From Runella aurantiaca (GTDB lineage: Bacteria > Bacteroidota > Bacteroidia > Cytophagales > Spirosomataceae), in contig NZ_QPIW01000029.1 of NCBI RefSeq assembly GCF_003339505.1, forward strand, positions 24,615 through 88,614: a DNA stretch of 64,000 bases, in the 5' to 3' direction. The notes beneath the pieces are model-generated. The model ran no database searches. It worked only from the letters and a program-made list of their open reading frames with translations, and was not told where the DNA came from. Positions 52,767-61,878 of the stretch are shown here, piece after piece (the first letter of the stretch is position 1; every line of letters starts with the position of its first letter). The position numbers were made by a program, and so were the translations under genes.

Positions 52767-53558
52767 TTGAATCAGTTCCGCCATTGTGTACGATTTGAGG
52801 CCCATTCGTTGGGCTTCGGCCAGCACATTTTCCAACCGACTCACCGAAAACGCGTACGGCTCATCTGATGCCACAAACAAAGGGCGGTGCCCCAAAAGCA
52901 TCAGAACGGAGTGTGTATTTTTGGCACGAATCAAGCCGTCCTTCAATTGCGCATCGGTGATGTTGGTGTATTGATCAATCAACAGCGAATGTACTTTAGG
53001 GTTGCCGTCAAAATGGTAGTAAATATCGTCGATGGCAAAAACGGGCTGCCGAAAAGTAAGCCAAGACACTCGTCGCTCGGTCATGGACACATCACGCAAC
53101 AGCGTAAAATAATCTTTCAGCAGGCGTCGGTCCGTGTACCACGTTTGTTGGCCACCTACGTGCGCAAAAGTCACGGGATTAAAGCCCGCTTTACGCATGG
53201 AAAGCAGCTCGGCTTCGATTTCATAACGGTAAAAATCTTCCAACGCTCCTCCGCCCCGCAGCCAATCCAGCACCCTAATATGGGCGGCTCCGTGGGCGCC
53301 GATTTCGTGGCCGTCGCGCACCAACTGATGCAATTGCTCAATTTCTTTGGGCGTAAGGCTGTCAAACTGCGTAACGTAAAAAGTAGCCTTGGCGTTGTAT
53401 TTCTTTAACAAAGGCCGCAGGCGGGTCCATTCTTCTACGTAGCGATCATCAAACGAAAGCGCAATGCCCGCAGGCGGGGTGTTTGTGTCCAGCGTTGAAT
53501 CTTGGCATCCAAATAGGCCCAAGCCAATGATTGGCAACAGAAGCAGTAGCTTTTTCAT
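52752..53558 (-). CDS. Polysaccharide deacetylase lipoprotein (NodB-like)
   Basis: 268 residues, lipoprotein signal (GLGLFGCQ), then a NodB-type fold with SFDDRY (variant of the TFDDG catalytic motif), HEIGAHGAAH for the metal-binding His pair and the late LMLLGHRP. It should remove acetyl groups from a cell-surface or extracellular polysaccharide. The paired convergent acyltransferase 3 gene encodes the opposite activity, suggesting adjustment of acetyl decoration; that pairing is inference. A -7 box lies at 53648-53655. Confidence 0.85.
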   Translation of the reverse strand: MKKLLLLLPIIGLGLFGCQDSTLDTNTPPAGIALSFDDRYVEEWTRLRPLLKKYNAKATFYVTQFDSLTPKEIEQLHQLVRDGHEIGAHGAAHIRVLDWLRGGGALEDFYRYEIEAELLSMRKAGFNPVTFAHVGGQQTWYTDRRLLKDYFTLLRDVSMTERRVSWLTFRQPVFAIDDIYYHFDGNPKVHSLLIDQYTNITDAQLKDGLIRAKNTHSVLMLLGHRPLFVASDEPYAFSVSRLENVLAEAQRMGLKSYTMAELIQLSGR

Positions 53559-53647
53559 GCGTTTTGTGAGCGGAGATTTGGGTGGATTCCAAACCCTGTT
53601 CTATTTCACTTTGCTTTTCCGCAAATGAGTTCGTATTATCGTTGCTA

Positions 53648-53655
53648 CAAATGTA
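53648..53655 (-). promoter_or_regulatory. -7 box for the deacetylase gene
   Basis: TACATTTG on the minus strand fits TAnnTTTG, about 90 bp before the start; the upp gene is divergent from here. Confidence 0.3.
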
Positions 53656-53691
53656 ACGCCACAAAACCAAACCGCCTATTTCCTCTTCATT

Positions 53692-54336
53692 ATGTTTGTC
53701 CTTACTCAACAACCATCGATTGCTAATCATTTTTTAGCCGAGCTGCGCGACGTCAATATTCAGCAGGATCGCCTGCGTTTTCGTCGTAATTTAGAGCGGG
53801 TAGGTGAACTTTTGGCCTATGAAATCTCAAAGTCGTTGCCGTATCGCCAGGCCGACGTTGTTACCCCATTGGGCAAAGCCTCTACGCGGCTGTTACGACA
53901 ACCGCCAGTGTTGGCCACAATTCTACGCGCTAGCCTGCCTTTTCACCAAGGTTTTCTGCATTTTTTTGACCAAGCCGACAACGCGTTTATCGGTGCTTAC
54001 CGAGGGCATCACATCGGCGACGACGAGTTTGAAGTAGAAATGGATTACATCACAGCCCCCGATTTGCAGGATCGCACGCTAATTTTGATGGACCCCATGC
54101 TCGCCACGGGGCGTTCCATTGAGAAAGTATATCATGCCTTGTTGCGTTTTGGAATTCCTGCCCAAACCCACATTGCTGCCGTCATTGCCAGCCCTGAAGG
54201 AGTGTCGTATCTGCAAAATCGGATGTCTGAATGCCGCCTTTGGGTGGGAGCCATTGACGAAAAACTAGACGCGCGCTACTACATCGTTCCTGGTTTAGGA
54301 GATGCGGGCGACCTCTCGTTTGGCCCTAAACTATAA
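53692..54336 (+). CDS. upp: Uracil phosphoribosyltransferase
   Basis: 214 residues. The PRPP-binding loop is ILMDPMLATGRS, and the uracil-binding end is PGLGDAGDLSFGPK; IAAVIASPEGV and RASLPFHQG are also family blocks. It salvages uracil to UMP. Full length. It is followed by the sensor kinase after 19 bp on the same strand, which could be one transcript. Confidence 0.92.
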   Translation: MFVLTQQPSIANHFLAELRDVNIQQDRLRFRRNLERVGELLAYEISKSLPYRQADVVTPLGKASTRLLRQPPVLATILRASLPFHQGFLHFFDQADNAFIGAYRGHHIGDDEFEVEMDYITAPDLQDRTLILMDPMLATGRSIEKVYHALLRFGIPAQTHIAAVIASPEGVSYLQNRMSECRLWVGAIDEKLDARYYIVPGLGDAGDLSFGPKL

Positions 54337-54355
54337 CTTTTCGCTCATCCAAACC

Positions 54356-57300
54356 ATGTATTTACGGGGCTATCATATCAAACTACTGTTTTTATGGTGG
54401 GGCCTCCATTTTTCCACATTTGCCCAAATCCAATCACAACTAAATTTTGATAACTATACCCAACGAGAAGGACTAGTCTCCGATATTACGGTCGATGCCC
54501 TGAAAGATAAACGCGGTTTTCTCTGGATTGTAACCCGCAATGGTTTGTGTCGTTATGACGGCCTTCATTTCAAAAATTATACCTATAACCCTACCGATAT
54601 TCACGGTATTAGGGGGCGTAGACTCTACGCCATCACCGCCGACTCCACAGGCCGAATCTGGATCAGTATGGAAACTGGCGTGTGCTATTACGACGAAACA
54701 CACGATAACTTTCAGTACGTTTATTATAAAAAAAACAACGGGAGGTGGGTTTTTATGCCCATTCTGGCCGATGGCCCAAACATCTGGATCGCCGCCAACG
54801 GCACGGGCCTGATGAAGTACAATTGGGTAAAAAAAAGGCTGTTGGCCACGAAGTTAAGCGAGCGAAAAACCAACTATTTCTTACGACTTTTTAAAAGCCG
54901 TAAAGGAGACATTTGGGTAGGCACAATTCACAGCGGCTTGTTTAGGTATTTTCCTAAAACCAATACTTACAAGGAATACGCCCACCAAGACCCAAACATC
55001 GAATACAGCGAAAAAAACGAAATCAACAGCATTACGGAAGATGCCGAAGGTAAAATTTGGGTAGGGTCAGAAGGCGGAGGCGTTCAATCTCTTGAGGTAG
55101 AAAGTGGTAAATTTGCGTTGTATTATCCCGAACAGAAAAACCTCCAAAAGCCATTTGCGGTCATAAAAAAGGTAGCATTTTTGCCCCAACTTACTGGCGA
55201 TTCCATTTTATGGTGTGGCACCTTCGGCAAAGGGCTATTTACTTTTAATATTCACACGCACGTTTTTACAAAAGCACTGGTCAATCTTCCCCTTGAGACG
55301 AGTTTGGTCAGTCCATTTGTCAACAATTTTTACCTTGACAATCAAAAAAATCTGTGGATAATGACGCAAATGGGCGTCAGTAAAGTAGTTTTTGACGATA
55401 ATCGAATCCATTCCCTCAAGTTGCCCTTCCTGCAAGAGCTGGGAAACCCTTACATCGACAACAGTATTTTTGAGCTAAAACCTGACCCTCACGATTCTAA
55501 TATTTTATGGATGGCTTCGTGGGGCTGTGGTGTGTTGAAATACGATTTTAAGCATCAAAAACTACTCAAATCTTACTTGAATACCGATGCCAACGTGGGC
55601 CATCGAAACCTACGCTCGGTCTATTTTGACCGCCGAAATCGGCTTTGGGCAGGAACCGAAGACGGGCTTTTTTGGTATGACCCCGTTCATGATGCCTTTC
55701 AAGAATTTGAGCTTCAACCTTCCCATCAAGGCGCCAAGAAAGTAATTTATGACATCGTGGCCGACGCTTCTAATACGCTTTGGGTGGCTTCGAGCGGGGG
55801 CATTCTGCGCATTGATGCCCAAACCCAGCGCGTCCAACAGTTCAGTACGGAAGCGGGATTGTCTGATTTTGTCGTCAACCGATTATTACTTGACAATCAA
55901 CAGAATCTTTGGGTAGCAACCCGAAAAGGGCTCAATTATTTTGACACTAAAACGCACAAAATCACCCACTTTATTCAGCAAAACCCTACCAACGACGACC
56001 TGAATGTGGTTTTAGGAATGGCTTTTGACCACAAAGGTAAGCTGTGGATTGCCGCGCGCGGCGGCCTTTCGGTGCTGGATGTTCCGCAAAAAACGTTTAA
56101 GAATTTTACCGAAAAAGAAGGTTTCAATGCCAGTCAGTGCAATGACTTATTTATTGATTCTGACCAAAATGTGTGGATAAGTACGCAGGGAAATTTGTAC
56201 GTTTTTGACAAAAAAAATCAGAGTTTCCGTCAATTTACGGTAAATGATGGCTTATTCGGCAGTTTTATGTACGACCGCGTCAGCGCCGTTAACGGGCAAC
56301 TTTTTGTTAATTTCATTGGTGCGGTCAGCTACTTTCGCCCTTCCAAGTTACTCCAAAACCCCGCCGCAGTCCCGTTGGTTTTTACTGGTTTTAAGGTGCT
56401 GGAGCAGGAAATCCCTTTTAATCAAAACCAAGTAGCCTCATCGCCCATCAATATTCATTACCACCAAAATATCATTACCTTTGAATTTACGGCCTTAGAC
56501 TTTATTAATCCCCAAAAAGCCGTATTCAGCCATAAACTAGAAGGATTTGCCAACGACTGGTCAACCCCTCACGCCAAGCATGCCGTTACGTACACCAACC
56601 TTGACGGCGGAGACTACACTTTTTGGGTAAGAACGCTCAATGATTCAGGAAAATGGAATGCCCCTATTTCCTTTAAAATATCAATTGAGCCGCCTTTTTG
56701 GAAAACTTGGTGGTTTCGTGCCCTGACATTGACGGCTCTCTTGGGGATTTTGTACTGGTTTTATCGGGCAAAATTGATTCAAGAACGCCGAGAAGCCAGC
56801 ATTAGACAACAACGGGCCGAAGCAGAAAACAAGGCGCTACGGGCGCAGATGAACCCCCATTTTGTGTTCAATTGCATGAATACCATTGAGTATTATATAC
56901 TTAGCAATCAGGCAGATAAAGCCTCCACTTTTCTCCAAAATTTCTCTCTTTTGGTAAGGAATATCCTAGAAAATTCACAGTATAACCTGATTCCACTCAC
57001 GCAGGAGCTGGATACCTTGAAACTGTACATTGAGCTAGAAAAAGAACGCGCCGAAGGGGCTTTTTCTTACGACATAACACTGGATGAAACCGTATCCAAC
57101 AAATGTCAACTGCCACCTTTGATTCTCCAACCGTTTGTAGAAAATGCCATTTTGCACGGATTAAGGCACAAAACAAATGAAAAAGGACAGCTTTCCATTC
57201 GAATTTGGCAGGTCGATAAAAGCCTTTGGGTTGAAGTTCAGGACAATGGTGTAGGCCAAAAAGCAGCCGCCGAAATTCATCAAAAACAACAGCGCAAAAA

Positions 57301-57442
57301 GCAATCGCTAGGCATGAAAGTAACCGCCGATAGAATTTCGGCGCTGCCCACCCTCGAAGGACAGCCGCGGGGGACTTTTAAGGTGGAGGATATTTTTCCG
57401 ACGGGTACGCGGATTACGATTCAATTACCCCTTTATTTGTAA
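54356..57442 (+). CDS. Two-component sensor with propeller, Y_Y_Y domain and LytS-type histidine kinase
   Basis: 1028 residues. Signal peptide, then about ten propeller blades with motifs such as GKIWVGSEGGGV and NTLWVASSGGIL, a Y_Y_Y domain (FTALDFINPQKAVFSHKLEG), one membrane segment (LTLTALLGILYWFYRAK) and a cytoplasmic kinase of the His_kinase/LytS type with LRAQMNPHFVFNCMNTI (phosphorylated His) and the ATPase LQPFVENAILHGLR and VEVQDNGVGQ. It senses a periplasmic signal and signals to a LytTR-type regulator, but no such gene follows here, so its partner is elsewhere. ATG 54356 begins the signal peptide; the longer frame overlaps upp. Confidence 0.9.
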   Translation: MYLRGYHIKLLFLWWGLHFSTFAQIQSQLNFDNYTQREGLVSDITVDALKDKRGFLWIVTRNGLCRYDGLHFKNYTYNPTDIHGIRGRRLYAITADSTGRIWISMETGVCYYDETHDNFQYVYYKKNNGRWVFMPILADGPNIWIAANGTGLMKYNWVKKRLLATKLSERKTNYFLRLFKSRKGDIWVGTIHSGLFRYFPKTNTYKEYAHQDPNIEYSEKNEINSITEDAEGKIWVGSEGGGVQSLEVESGKFALYYPEQKNLQKPFAVIKKVAFLPQLTGDSILWCGTFGKGLFTFNIHTHVFTKALVNLPLETSLVSPFVNNFYLDNQKNLWIMTQMGVSKVVFDDNRIHSLKLPFLQELGNPYIDNSIFELKPDPHDSNILWMASWGCGVLKYDFKHQKLLKSYLNTDANVGHRNLRSVYFDRRNRLWAGTEDGLFWYDPVHDAFQEFELQPSHQGAKKVIYDIVADASNTLWVASSGGILRIDAQTQRVQQFSTEAGLSDFVVNRLLLDNQQNLWVATRKGLNYFDTKTHKITHFIQQNPTNDDLNVVLGMAFDHKGKLWIAARGGLSVLDVPQKTFKNFTEKEGFNASQCNDLFIDSDQNVWISTQGNLYVFDKKNQSFRQFTVNDGLFGSFMYDRVSAVNGQLFVNFIGAVSYFRPSKLLQNPAAVPLVFTGFKVLEQEIPFNQNQVASSPINIHYHQNIITFEFTALDFINPQKAVFSHKLEGFANDWSTPHAKHAVTYTNLDGGDYTFWVRTLNDSGKWNAPISFKISIEPPFWKTWWFRALTLTALLGILYWFYRAKLIQERREASIRQQRAEAENKALRAQMNPHFVFNCMNTIEYYILSNQADKASTFLQNFSLLVRNILENSQYNLIPLTQELDTLKLYIELEKERAEGAFSYDITLDETVSNKCQLPPLILQPFVENAILHGLRHKTNEKGQLSIRIWQVDKSLWVEVQDNGVGQKAAAEIHQKQQRKKQSLGMKVTADRISALPTLEGQPRGTFKVEDIFPTGTRITIQLPLYL

Positions 57443-57472
57443 ACAATAGTACAAATTTCAACTGATTAATTT

Positions 57473-57898
57473 ATGGCAAACATTATCCTTTTGTCTTCTG
57501 AACAGGGCCTTACTAACTTTAAAAATTATAAACTCGCCCAAATCGACGGCACCAAAGCCCAAACATTAAGCGATTTTTTCAACGAAATCGAAAAGGCACT
57601 CAATCTACCTGATTTTGAACCCGATATGGAGTTATTGGACGGTTTACTGAATGATTTATCGTGGATTAAGCAAGCCAACGTCGCCCTCTACATCACACAT
57701 TTTGATGCCTTTTTGGCCCGAGAAAAAGAGAAAAAGATGGTTGAACTGCTCAGCCTGTTGGATGCCACCGCCGAAGACTGGAAATGGCTCGACGATGATG
57801 ATGACATCCCGAAGAAAAACATCAAAATTCTGATTCAACACAGCGAACGGGCAACGGTTATTTTAGAAAAAGAAGAAATCGCTTTTGTCACCCTATAA
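57473..57898 (+). CDS. Barstar-like protein (orphan)
   Basis: 141 residues, acidic. The segment YKLAQIDGTKAQTLSDFFNE, then LNLPDFEPDMELLDGLLNDL and WIKQANVALYI, matches the barstar pattern (strand, short helix, then the conserved LDxLxxxL helix) of ribonuclease inhibitors. No barnase-type toxin is next to it, so it may neutralise an absent or foreign enzyme, or be a stand-alone regulatory protein. It lies 30 bp after the sensor-kinase stop and ends near a palindromic repeat. Recognised by pattern only. Confidence 0.6.
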   Translation: MANIILLSSEQGLTNFKNYKLAQIDGTKAQTLSDFFNEIEKALNLPDFEPDMELLDGLLNDLSWIKQANVALYITHFDAFLAREKEKKMVELLSLLDATAEDWKWLDDDDDIPKKNIKILIQHSERATVILEKEEIAFVTL

Positions 57899-57918
57899 AA
57901 AGTGTGGCCAATCAGCGC

Positions 57919-57951
57919 TACCGTCCGACGGTTTTGAACCGTCAGACGGTA
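57919..57951. repeat. Palindromic repeat, copy 2
   Basis: 15-nt arms 57919-57933 and 57937-57951 with one C/A mismatch and TTG loop; the 27-nt core at 57922-57948 is identical to copy 1. Placed between the convergent barstar-like and yraN genes, where it may act as terminator. Confidence 0.85.
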
Positions 57952-57958
57952 CCAGTTT

Positions 57959-58312
57959 TCAATAAAAGGCGTCTTCAATGTGCTCAATCCGGGCGGTATG
58001 CTGCGTGAGAATGACCGAGATTACGTCAAAACGAATGTCGCCGTGCCAGTCTGTATCAAAAATATACTGCTCAGCGGCTTTCATGATGAGCCGGCGCTTG
58101 GTGGCATCTACAAACTCCTCGGGCATTCCAAAACTGACGTTGGTGCGGGTTTTTACCTCAACAAAGGTCAGGATTTTGTTCTTTTTGGCAATAATATCAA
58201 TCTCCGAATGACGAAAACGATAGTTACGAACCAAAATTTCGTAGCCTTTTTCCTGCAAAAAAGCCGCCGCTTTGTCTTCACCGAGCTTACCCGTATCTAA
58301 GTGTTCTGCCAT
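57959..58312 (-). CDS. yraN: YraN family (UPF0102) nuclease-like protein
   Basis: 117 residues. The family's nuclease-like core is visible: LVRNYRFRHSEIDIIAKKN with Glu and Asp in SEIDII, then FVEVKTRT, which is a PD-(D/E)xK restriction-nuclease-like arrangement (SEIDII ... EVK). YraN-type proteins are conserved and linked to DNA processing, although function is not settled. Convergent with the barstar-like gene and upstream of no partner in this window. Confidence 0.88.
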   Translation of the reverse strand: MAEHLDTGKLGEDKAAAFLQEKGYEILVRNYRFRHSEIDIIAKKNKILTFVEVKTRTNVSFGMPEEFVDATKRRLIMKAAEQYIFDTDWHGDIRFDVISVILTQHTARIEHIEDAFY

Positions 58313-58344
58313 AATTTGCCCTGTTACGCTTGAGGGTTAATAAT

Positions 58345-59220
58345 TTACTCCCCGCCTCTCATGTACACCTTCTGGTACTGCAAAGGTGACTTCCCCGTTT
58401 GATTTTTAAACTGGCGGTTGAAATTTGAGACGGTGTTGAACCCGCTTTCGTAACATATTTGGGTGACAGAATATTTTTCTTGCACCAACAGCTTGCACGC
58501 ATGACCGATGCGAATTTCGCTCACAAAGTCTGAAAAAGTTTTGTTGGTACGACTTTTAAAGTACCGACAAAAAGCCGCTTCGGTCATGTTGGCCAGTGCA
58601 GCGACTTCGTTCAGACGAATCTCTTCTTTGAAGTGTTTCATCACGTATTCATACACGCGCTGCATCCGTTCGGTCTCCGACACTTTATGGGTATTGACAT
58701 AGCCTACGCTCGTAATGTACACCACCTCCGAAGAATTTGCCAAGTGATGTAGCGTGGTCAACAATTCTAAAATGGTCTCAAAACCTTGATTAGACGCTAT
58801 TTTTTTGAGGTTTTCTCTTACCATTTGGCGGGCTGCTCCCCTGATGTCCAATCCTCTTTGCCCTTTCTCCAACAATTGTTTTAAAACGTGCATTTCGGGT
58901 TTATCAAAGAAACCTTCCCCCAGAAAATCTTCCGTAAAGTACGCCACGATACCGTGGGTTTTTAGTTGCGGGTTTCCCTCAAAATACGCCCGGTCGCTCC
59001 GCCAAAGGTGCGGAATATTAGGTCCTAAAAAAACGGTATCGCCCGCCTCAAAGTGCCTGATATCATCACCAATGAAGCGTGTACCCGTTCCTTCAAGCAC
59101 CGTAAAAAGTTGATAATGTGGATGAAAATGCCAATTGGGGTCAAAATGAGCCTCTTGTAGCTCAATCGTCGTAAACGACGCCGATGGCAGTTGTAGTTCT
59201 TTTCTTACAGGAATACGCAT
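58345..59220 (-). CDS. AraC family transcriptional regulator
   Basis: 291 residues. N-terminal cupin-like ligand domain (HFHPHYQLFTVLEGTGTRFI) and a C-terminal AraC DNA-binding domain with two helix-turn-helix motifs (LNEVAALANMTEAAFCRYFK and VTQICYESGFNTVSNFNRQF). Its ATG follows the kefC stop after one base, so it is co-transcribed with kefF-kefC and is the obvious candidate to regulate that operon. The ligand is unknown; the cupin domain suggests a small molecule. Confidence 0.9.
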   Translation of the reverse strand: MRIPVRKELQLPSASFTTIELQEAHFDPNWHFHPHYQLFTVLEGTGTRFIGDDIRHFEAGDTVFLGPNIPHLWRSDRAYFEGNPQLKTHGIVAYFTEDFLGEGFFDKPEMHVLKQLLEKGQRGLDIRGAARQMVRENLKKIASNQGFETILELLTTLHHLANSSEVVYITSVGYVNTHKVSETERMQRVYEYVMKHFKEEIRLNEVAALANMTEAAFCRYFKSRTNKTFSDFVSEIRIGHACKLLVQEKYSVTQICYESGFNTVSNFNRQFKNQTGKSPLQYQKVYMRGGE

Positions 59221-59221
59221 C

Positions 59222-61105
59222 TCATTTTTTGGGGTCGTTTTGGGTTACTACTTGCCTTAAGTGTTCGCTGTCCCAGCTTATATCTGTCTCTTCTTTGGCC
59301 AGAAATAAGTCGTTTTGCAGGATTTGCTCCTGCCACTGTACTTGCTCACGTACCGATAATGCATACTCTTTCACATTATGGCGATTTTTGGATAGTTTTT
59401 CTAGCGATTGCTCATCGTAATGAATAAATTTTTGCCCCTGCCGAGTGGCGGTGTATTTTCGGAAGCCCAACTTGACCATTGCATCCACCCCTAACCTAAC
59501 CGCCGTATCAAGCGTTTCGCGGTAGATATGCTCCACTTGCATATCCATAAGGTCATAGGCATCATAGCGATTGCGCGCCCGGGCAAAGATGCGCAGATTA
59601 GGATATTTTTTCTTGGCGGTTTCAACCAAAAGATGGTTCAGTTCTGGCGGGTCAATGGCCGCAATCAAAATGGCCGCTTCTGAAGCCCCAGCGGCTTCCA
59701 GCAAGTCCACTCGGGTAGCATCGCCAAAATACACCTCAAACCCCATTCGCCGTAGTAAATCTACCCGGTCCGAATCATTGTCCAAAATCGTAGCTTTGAT
59801 TCCATTGGCCCGTAAAAACCGCCCGACGGTACTCCCAAAATGCCCAAACCCGGCGATGATTACTTTGTGTTGGATATCAATCGTGTCGGATTCTTCCTGC
59901 TCATCGCCCTTGGTTTTTACGCCAAAATAAGGCTCTATCAGCTTTTCATTGAGCAATAAAACCAACGGCGTGGAGGCCATCGTAATGGCAACGACGGCCA
60001 TCAGTTTTGCATTCCAAACCGCATCCAATAAATTAATTTGGCTAGAAAATGACAACAAAACGAAGGCAAATTCTCCCACTTGACTAAGTCCAAAAGAAAA
60101 GATGAGGTTTTGGTCACTGCTCATTTTGAACAGTTTGCCCGTAATAATCAAAACGACAAATTTGAAGACCAGTACCAACACCACCAGCAACGCAATGGTG
60201 GCAGGGTCGCCCATGATTTGGTCAAAATCAATGGTGGCCCCTACGCTCACAAAAAACAATCCAAGCAATAACCCCTTAAACGGTTCAATGTCGCTTTCCA
60301 ACTCGTGCCGAAACTCCGTATTGGCCAAGACCATTCCGGCCAAAAATGTGCCCAATGCAGGGCTTAATCCTACCGCCTGCATCAGCGCCGCTACACCTAC
60401 TACGATAAACAAAGCCGCCGCCACAAACAACTCGCGCATTTGGCTTTTAGAAACAAATCGCAGAAAAGGAACGACCAAAAACTTCCCGATTAACAGAATC
60501 AATCCCACCACTACAAAAACCGAAATCGCCTGAATCCAAGCGGGTTGCTCCGAAAAAAGCGACGCATGGGTCTCCGCCCCCGCATGTGGTGTACCCAAAA
60601 GCGGCAAAAGTGCCAAGATGGGAATGACGGCAATGTCTTGGAAAAGAAGCACCGAAAATGAGGCTTCCCCGGCGATGGTTCTTGAGATATTTTTTTCTTT
60701 CAATGTTTGCAATACAATCGCCGTGGAAGACATCGAAAACGCCAACGCCACCGCTAAGGCCATTTCCCATTGCCATTTCATCAACAGAAAACTGATAAAA
60801 AGCAAGACCGTTGTCCCCGCTACCTGAAGCCCTCCCAAACCCAGAATGGCTTTTCGCATTTCCCAGAATTTGCGGGGATTAAGCTCTAAACCAATCAAAA
60901 AAAGCATCATTACCACCCCAAATTCTGAAGCGTGCATGATGTCCTGCCCGTTTTCGCCCACAAAACCCAATACAAAAGGCCCAATCAATATACCTGCTAC
61001 CAAATACCCAAGCACGGAACTCAACCCGATTTTTTTGGCAATAGGCACAAGGACAATCGACGCCCCCATAAATACTAATGCTTGAAATAAAAATCCTGTG
61101 CTCAT
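59222..61105 (-). CDS. kefC: CPA2 monovalent cation:proton antiporter, KefC type
   Basis: 627 residues. About 12 membrane segments with the family pattern (GYLVAGILIGP, FGVVMMLFLIGLELNP), followed by a C-terminal TrkA-N nucleotide-binding domain whose Gly-rich loop is AGFGHFGSTVG. It exports K+ in exchange for H+ and is held shut by glutathione-type ligands until electrophile stress in the classical system. The oxidoreductase subunit KefF is encoded just upstream, overlapping by 4 bp. A C-terminal tail of about 90 residues is longer than in E. coli. Confidence 0.9.
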   Translation of the reverse strand: MSTGFLFQALVFMGASIVLVPIAKKIGLSSVLGYLVAGILIGPFVLGFVGENGQDIMHASEFGVVMMLFLIGLELNPRKFWEMRKAILGLGGLQVAGTTVLLFISFLLMKWQWEMALAVALAFSMSSTAIVLQTLKEKNISRTIAGEASFSVLLFQDIAVIPILALLPLLGTPHAGAETHASLFSEQPAWIQAISVFVVVGLILLIGKFLVVPFLRFVSKSQMRELFVAAALFIVVGVAALMQAVGLSPALGTFLAGMVLANTEFRHELESDIEPFKGLLLGLFFVSVGATIDFDQIMGDPATIALLVVLVLVFKFVVLIITGKLFKMSSDQNLIFSFGLSQVGEFAFVLLSFSSQINLLDAVWNAKLMAVVAITMASTPLVLLLNEKLIEPYFGVKTKGDEQEESDTIDIQHKVIIAGFGHFGSTVGRFLRANGIKATILDNDSDRVDLLRRMGFEVYFGDATRVDLLEAAGASEAAILIAAIDPPELNHLLVETAKKKYPNLRIFARARNRYDAYDLMDMQVEHIYRETLDTAVRLGVDAMVKLGFRKYTATRQGQKFIHYDEQSLEKLSKNRHNVKEYALSVREQVQWQEQILQNDLFLAKEETDISWDSEHLRQVVTQNDPKK

Positions 61106-61716
61106 TTTGTGGTCGCTATTTTTTTGAGAAGATCATTAATGTAGGTGTGTTGATATAGGTTTGGTTGGTATTGAATATCCTGCCAATTGTCCAAAAATAG
61201 CCCAAGCTCAGCAGCATAGTCCGTAAAACCCTGTTTGTCTAAGCGGTGGGTGCCATGAATCACAAAAGGAGGAAAATAATTCATCTTGCAGAGATTGGCC
61301 GTTTGCTCAAAAGGACGAAGGAACTCCCTGATAGTAAACCGATTATAACCACTTTCTTGGTACGCCTGCAAACCTCCTCCTACCGTAATGGCCTGTAAAA
61401 TAGATTTTCCTTCTAAGGAATCTCCACCTGGCCCATACGCCCAACCTACCTCCAGCACCATGTCTATCCATTGCTTCAACAACGGCGGGCAGCTGTACCA
61501 ATAAAAAGGATGATGCCATATAATCATCTCGTGTTGTAAAAGGAGTTCTTTCTCGTATTCAACATCAATATTGAAATCGGGATAGCGTTCATATAAATCA
61601 TGAAACGTGACATCCTCTCGATCGGAGTACGACTTTAAAATCAAACGATTGGCTCGGGATCTTTCCAGAAGTGGGTGCGTGAAAATAACAAGAACCTTAT
61701 TTTTTTCGGGAAGCAT
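61102..61716 (-). CDS. kefF: KefF/KefG-type flavodoxin-fold ancillary oxidoreductase
   Basis: 204 residues, flavodoxin-2 fold. Signature segments: VIFTHPLLERSRANR (FMN phosphate site), HHPFYWYSCPPLLKQWIDMV and GWAYGPGGDSLEGKS. It binds FMN, reduces quinone-like electrophiles and activates the KefC antiporter. Its stop overlaps the kefC start (61102-61105), which is the classic kefF-kefC arrangement and fixes the pair. Confidence 0.85.
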   Translation of the reverse strand: MLPEKNKVLVIFTHPLLERSRANRLILKSYSDREDVTFHDLYERYPDFNIDVEYEKELLLQHEMIIWHHPFYWYSCPPLLKQWIDMVLEVGWAYGPGGDSLEGKSILQAITVGGGLQAYQESGYNRFTIREFLRPFEQTANLCKMNYFPPFVIHGTHRLDKQGFTDYAAELGLFLDNWQDIQYQPNLYQHTYINDLLKKIATTK

Positions 61717-61878
61717 AATTGAGTATAAAAGGTCTAATGGGTTGTGTAAAGCCAGATGTAAAAGCCGAGGTAGTGGCTAATACAACACAGTGTTTTTCAT
61801 CGTTGTTAGCGAATATTGGCATTTTTTGCCACAAAAGAAAGAAAAACTCTTTTTTTTAGTTAAAAAAGAGTCATATCT

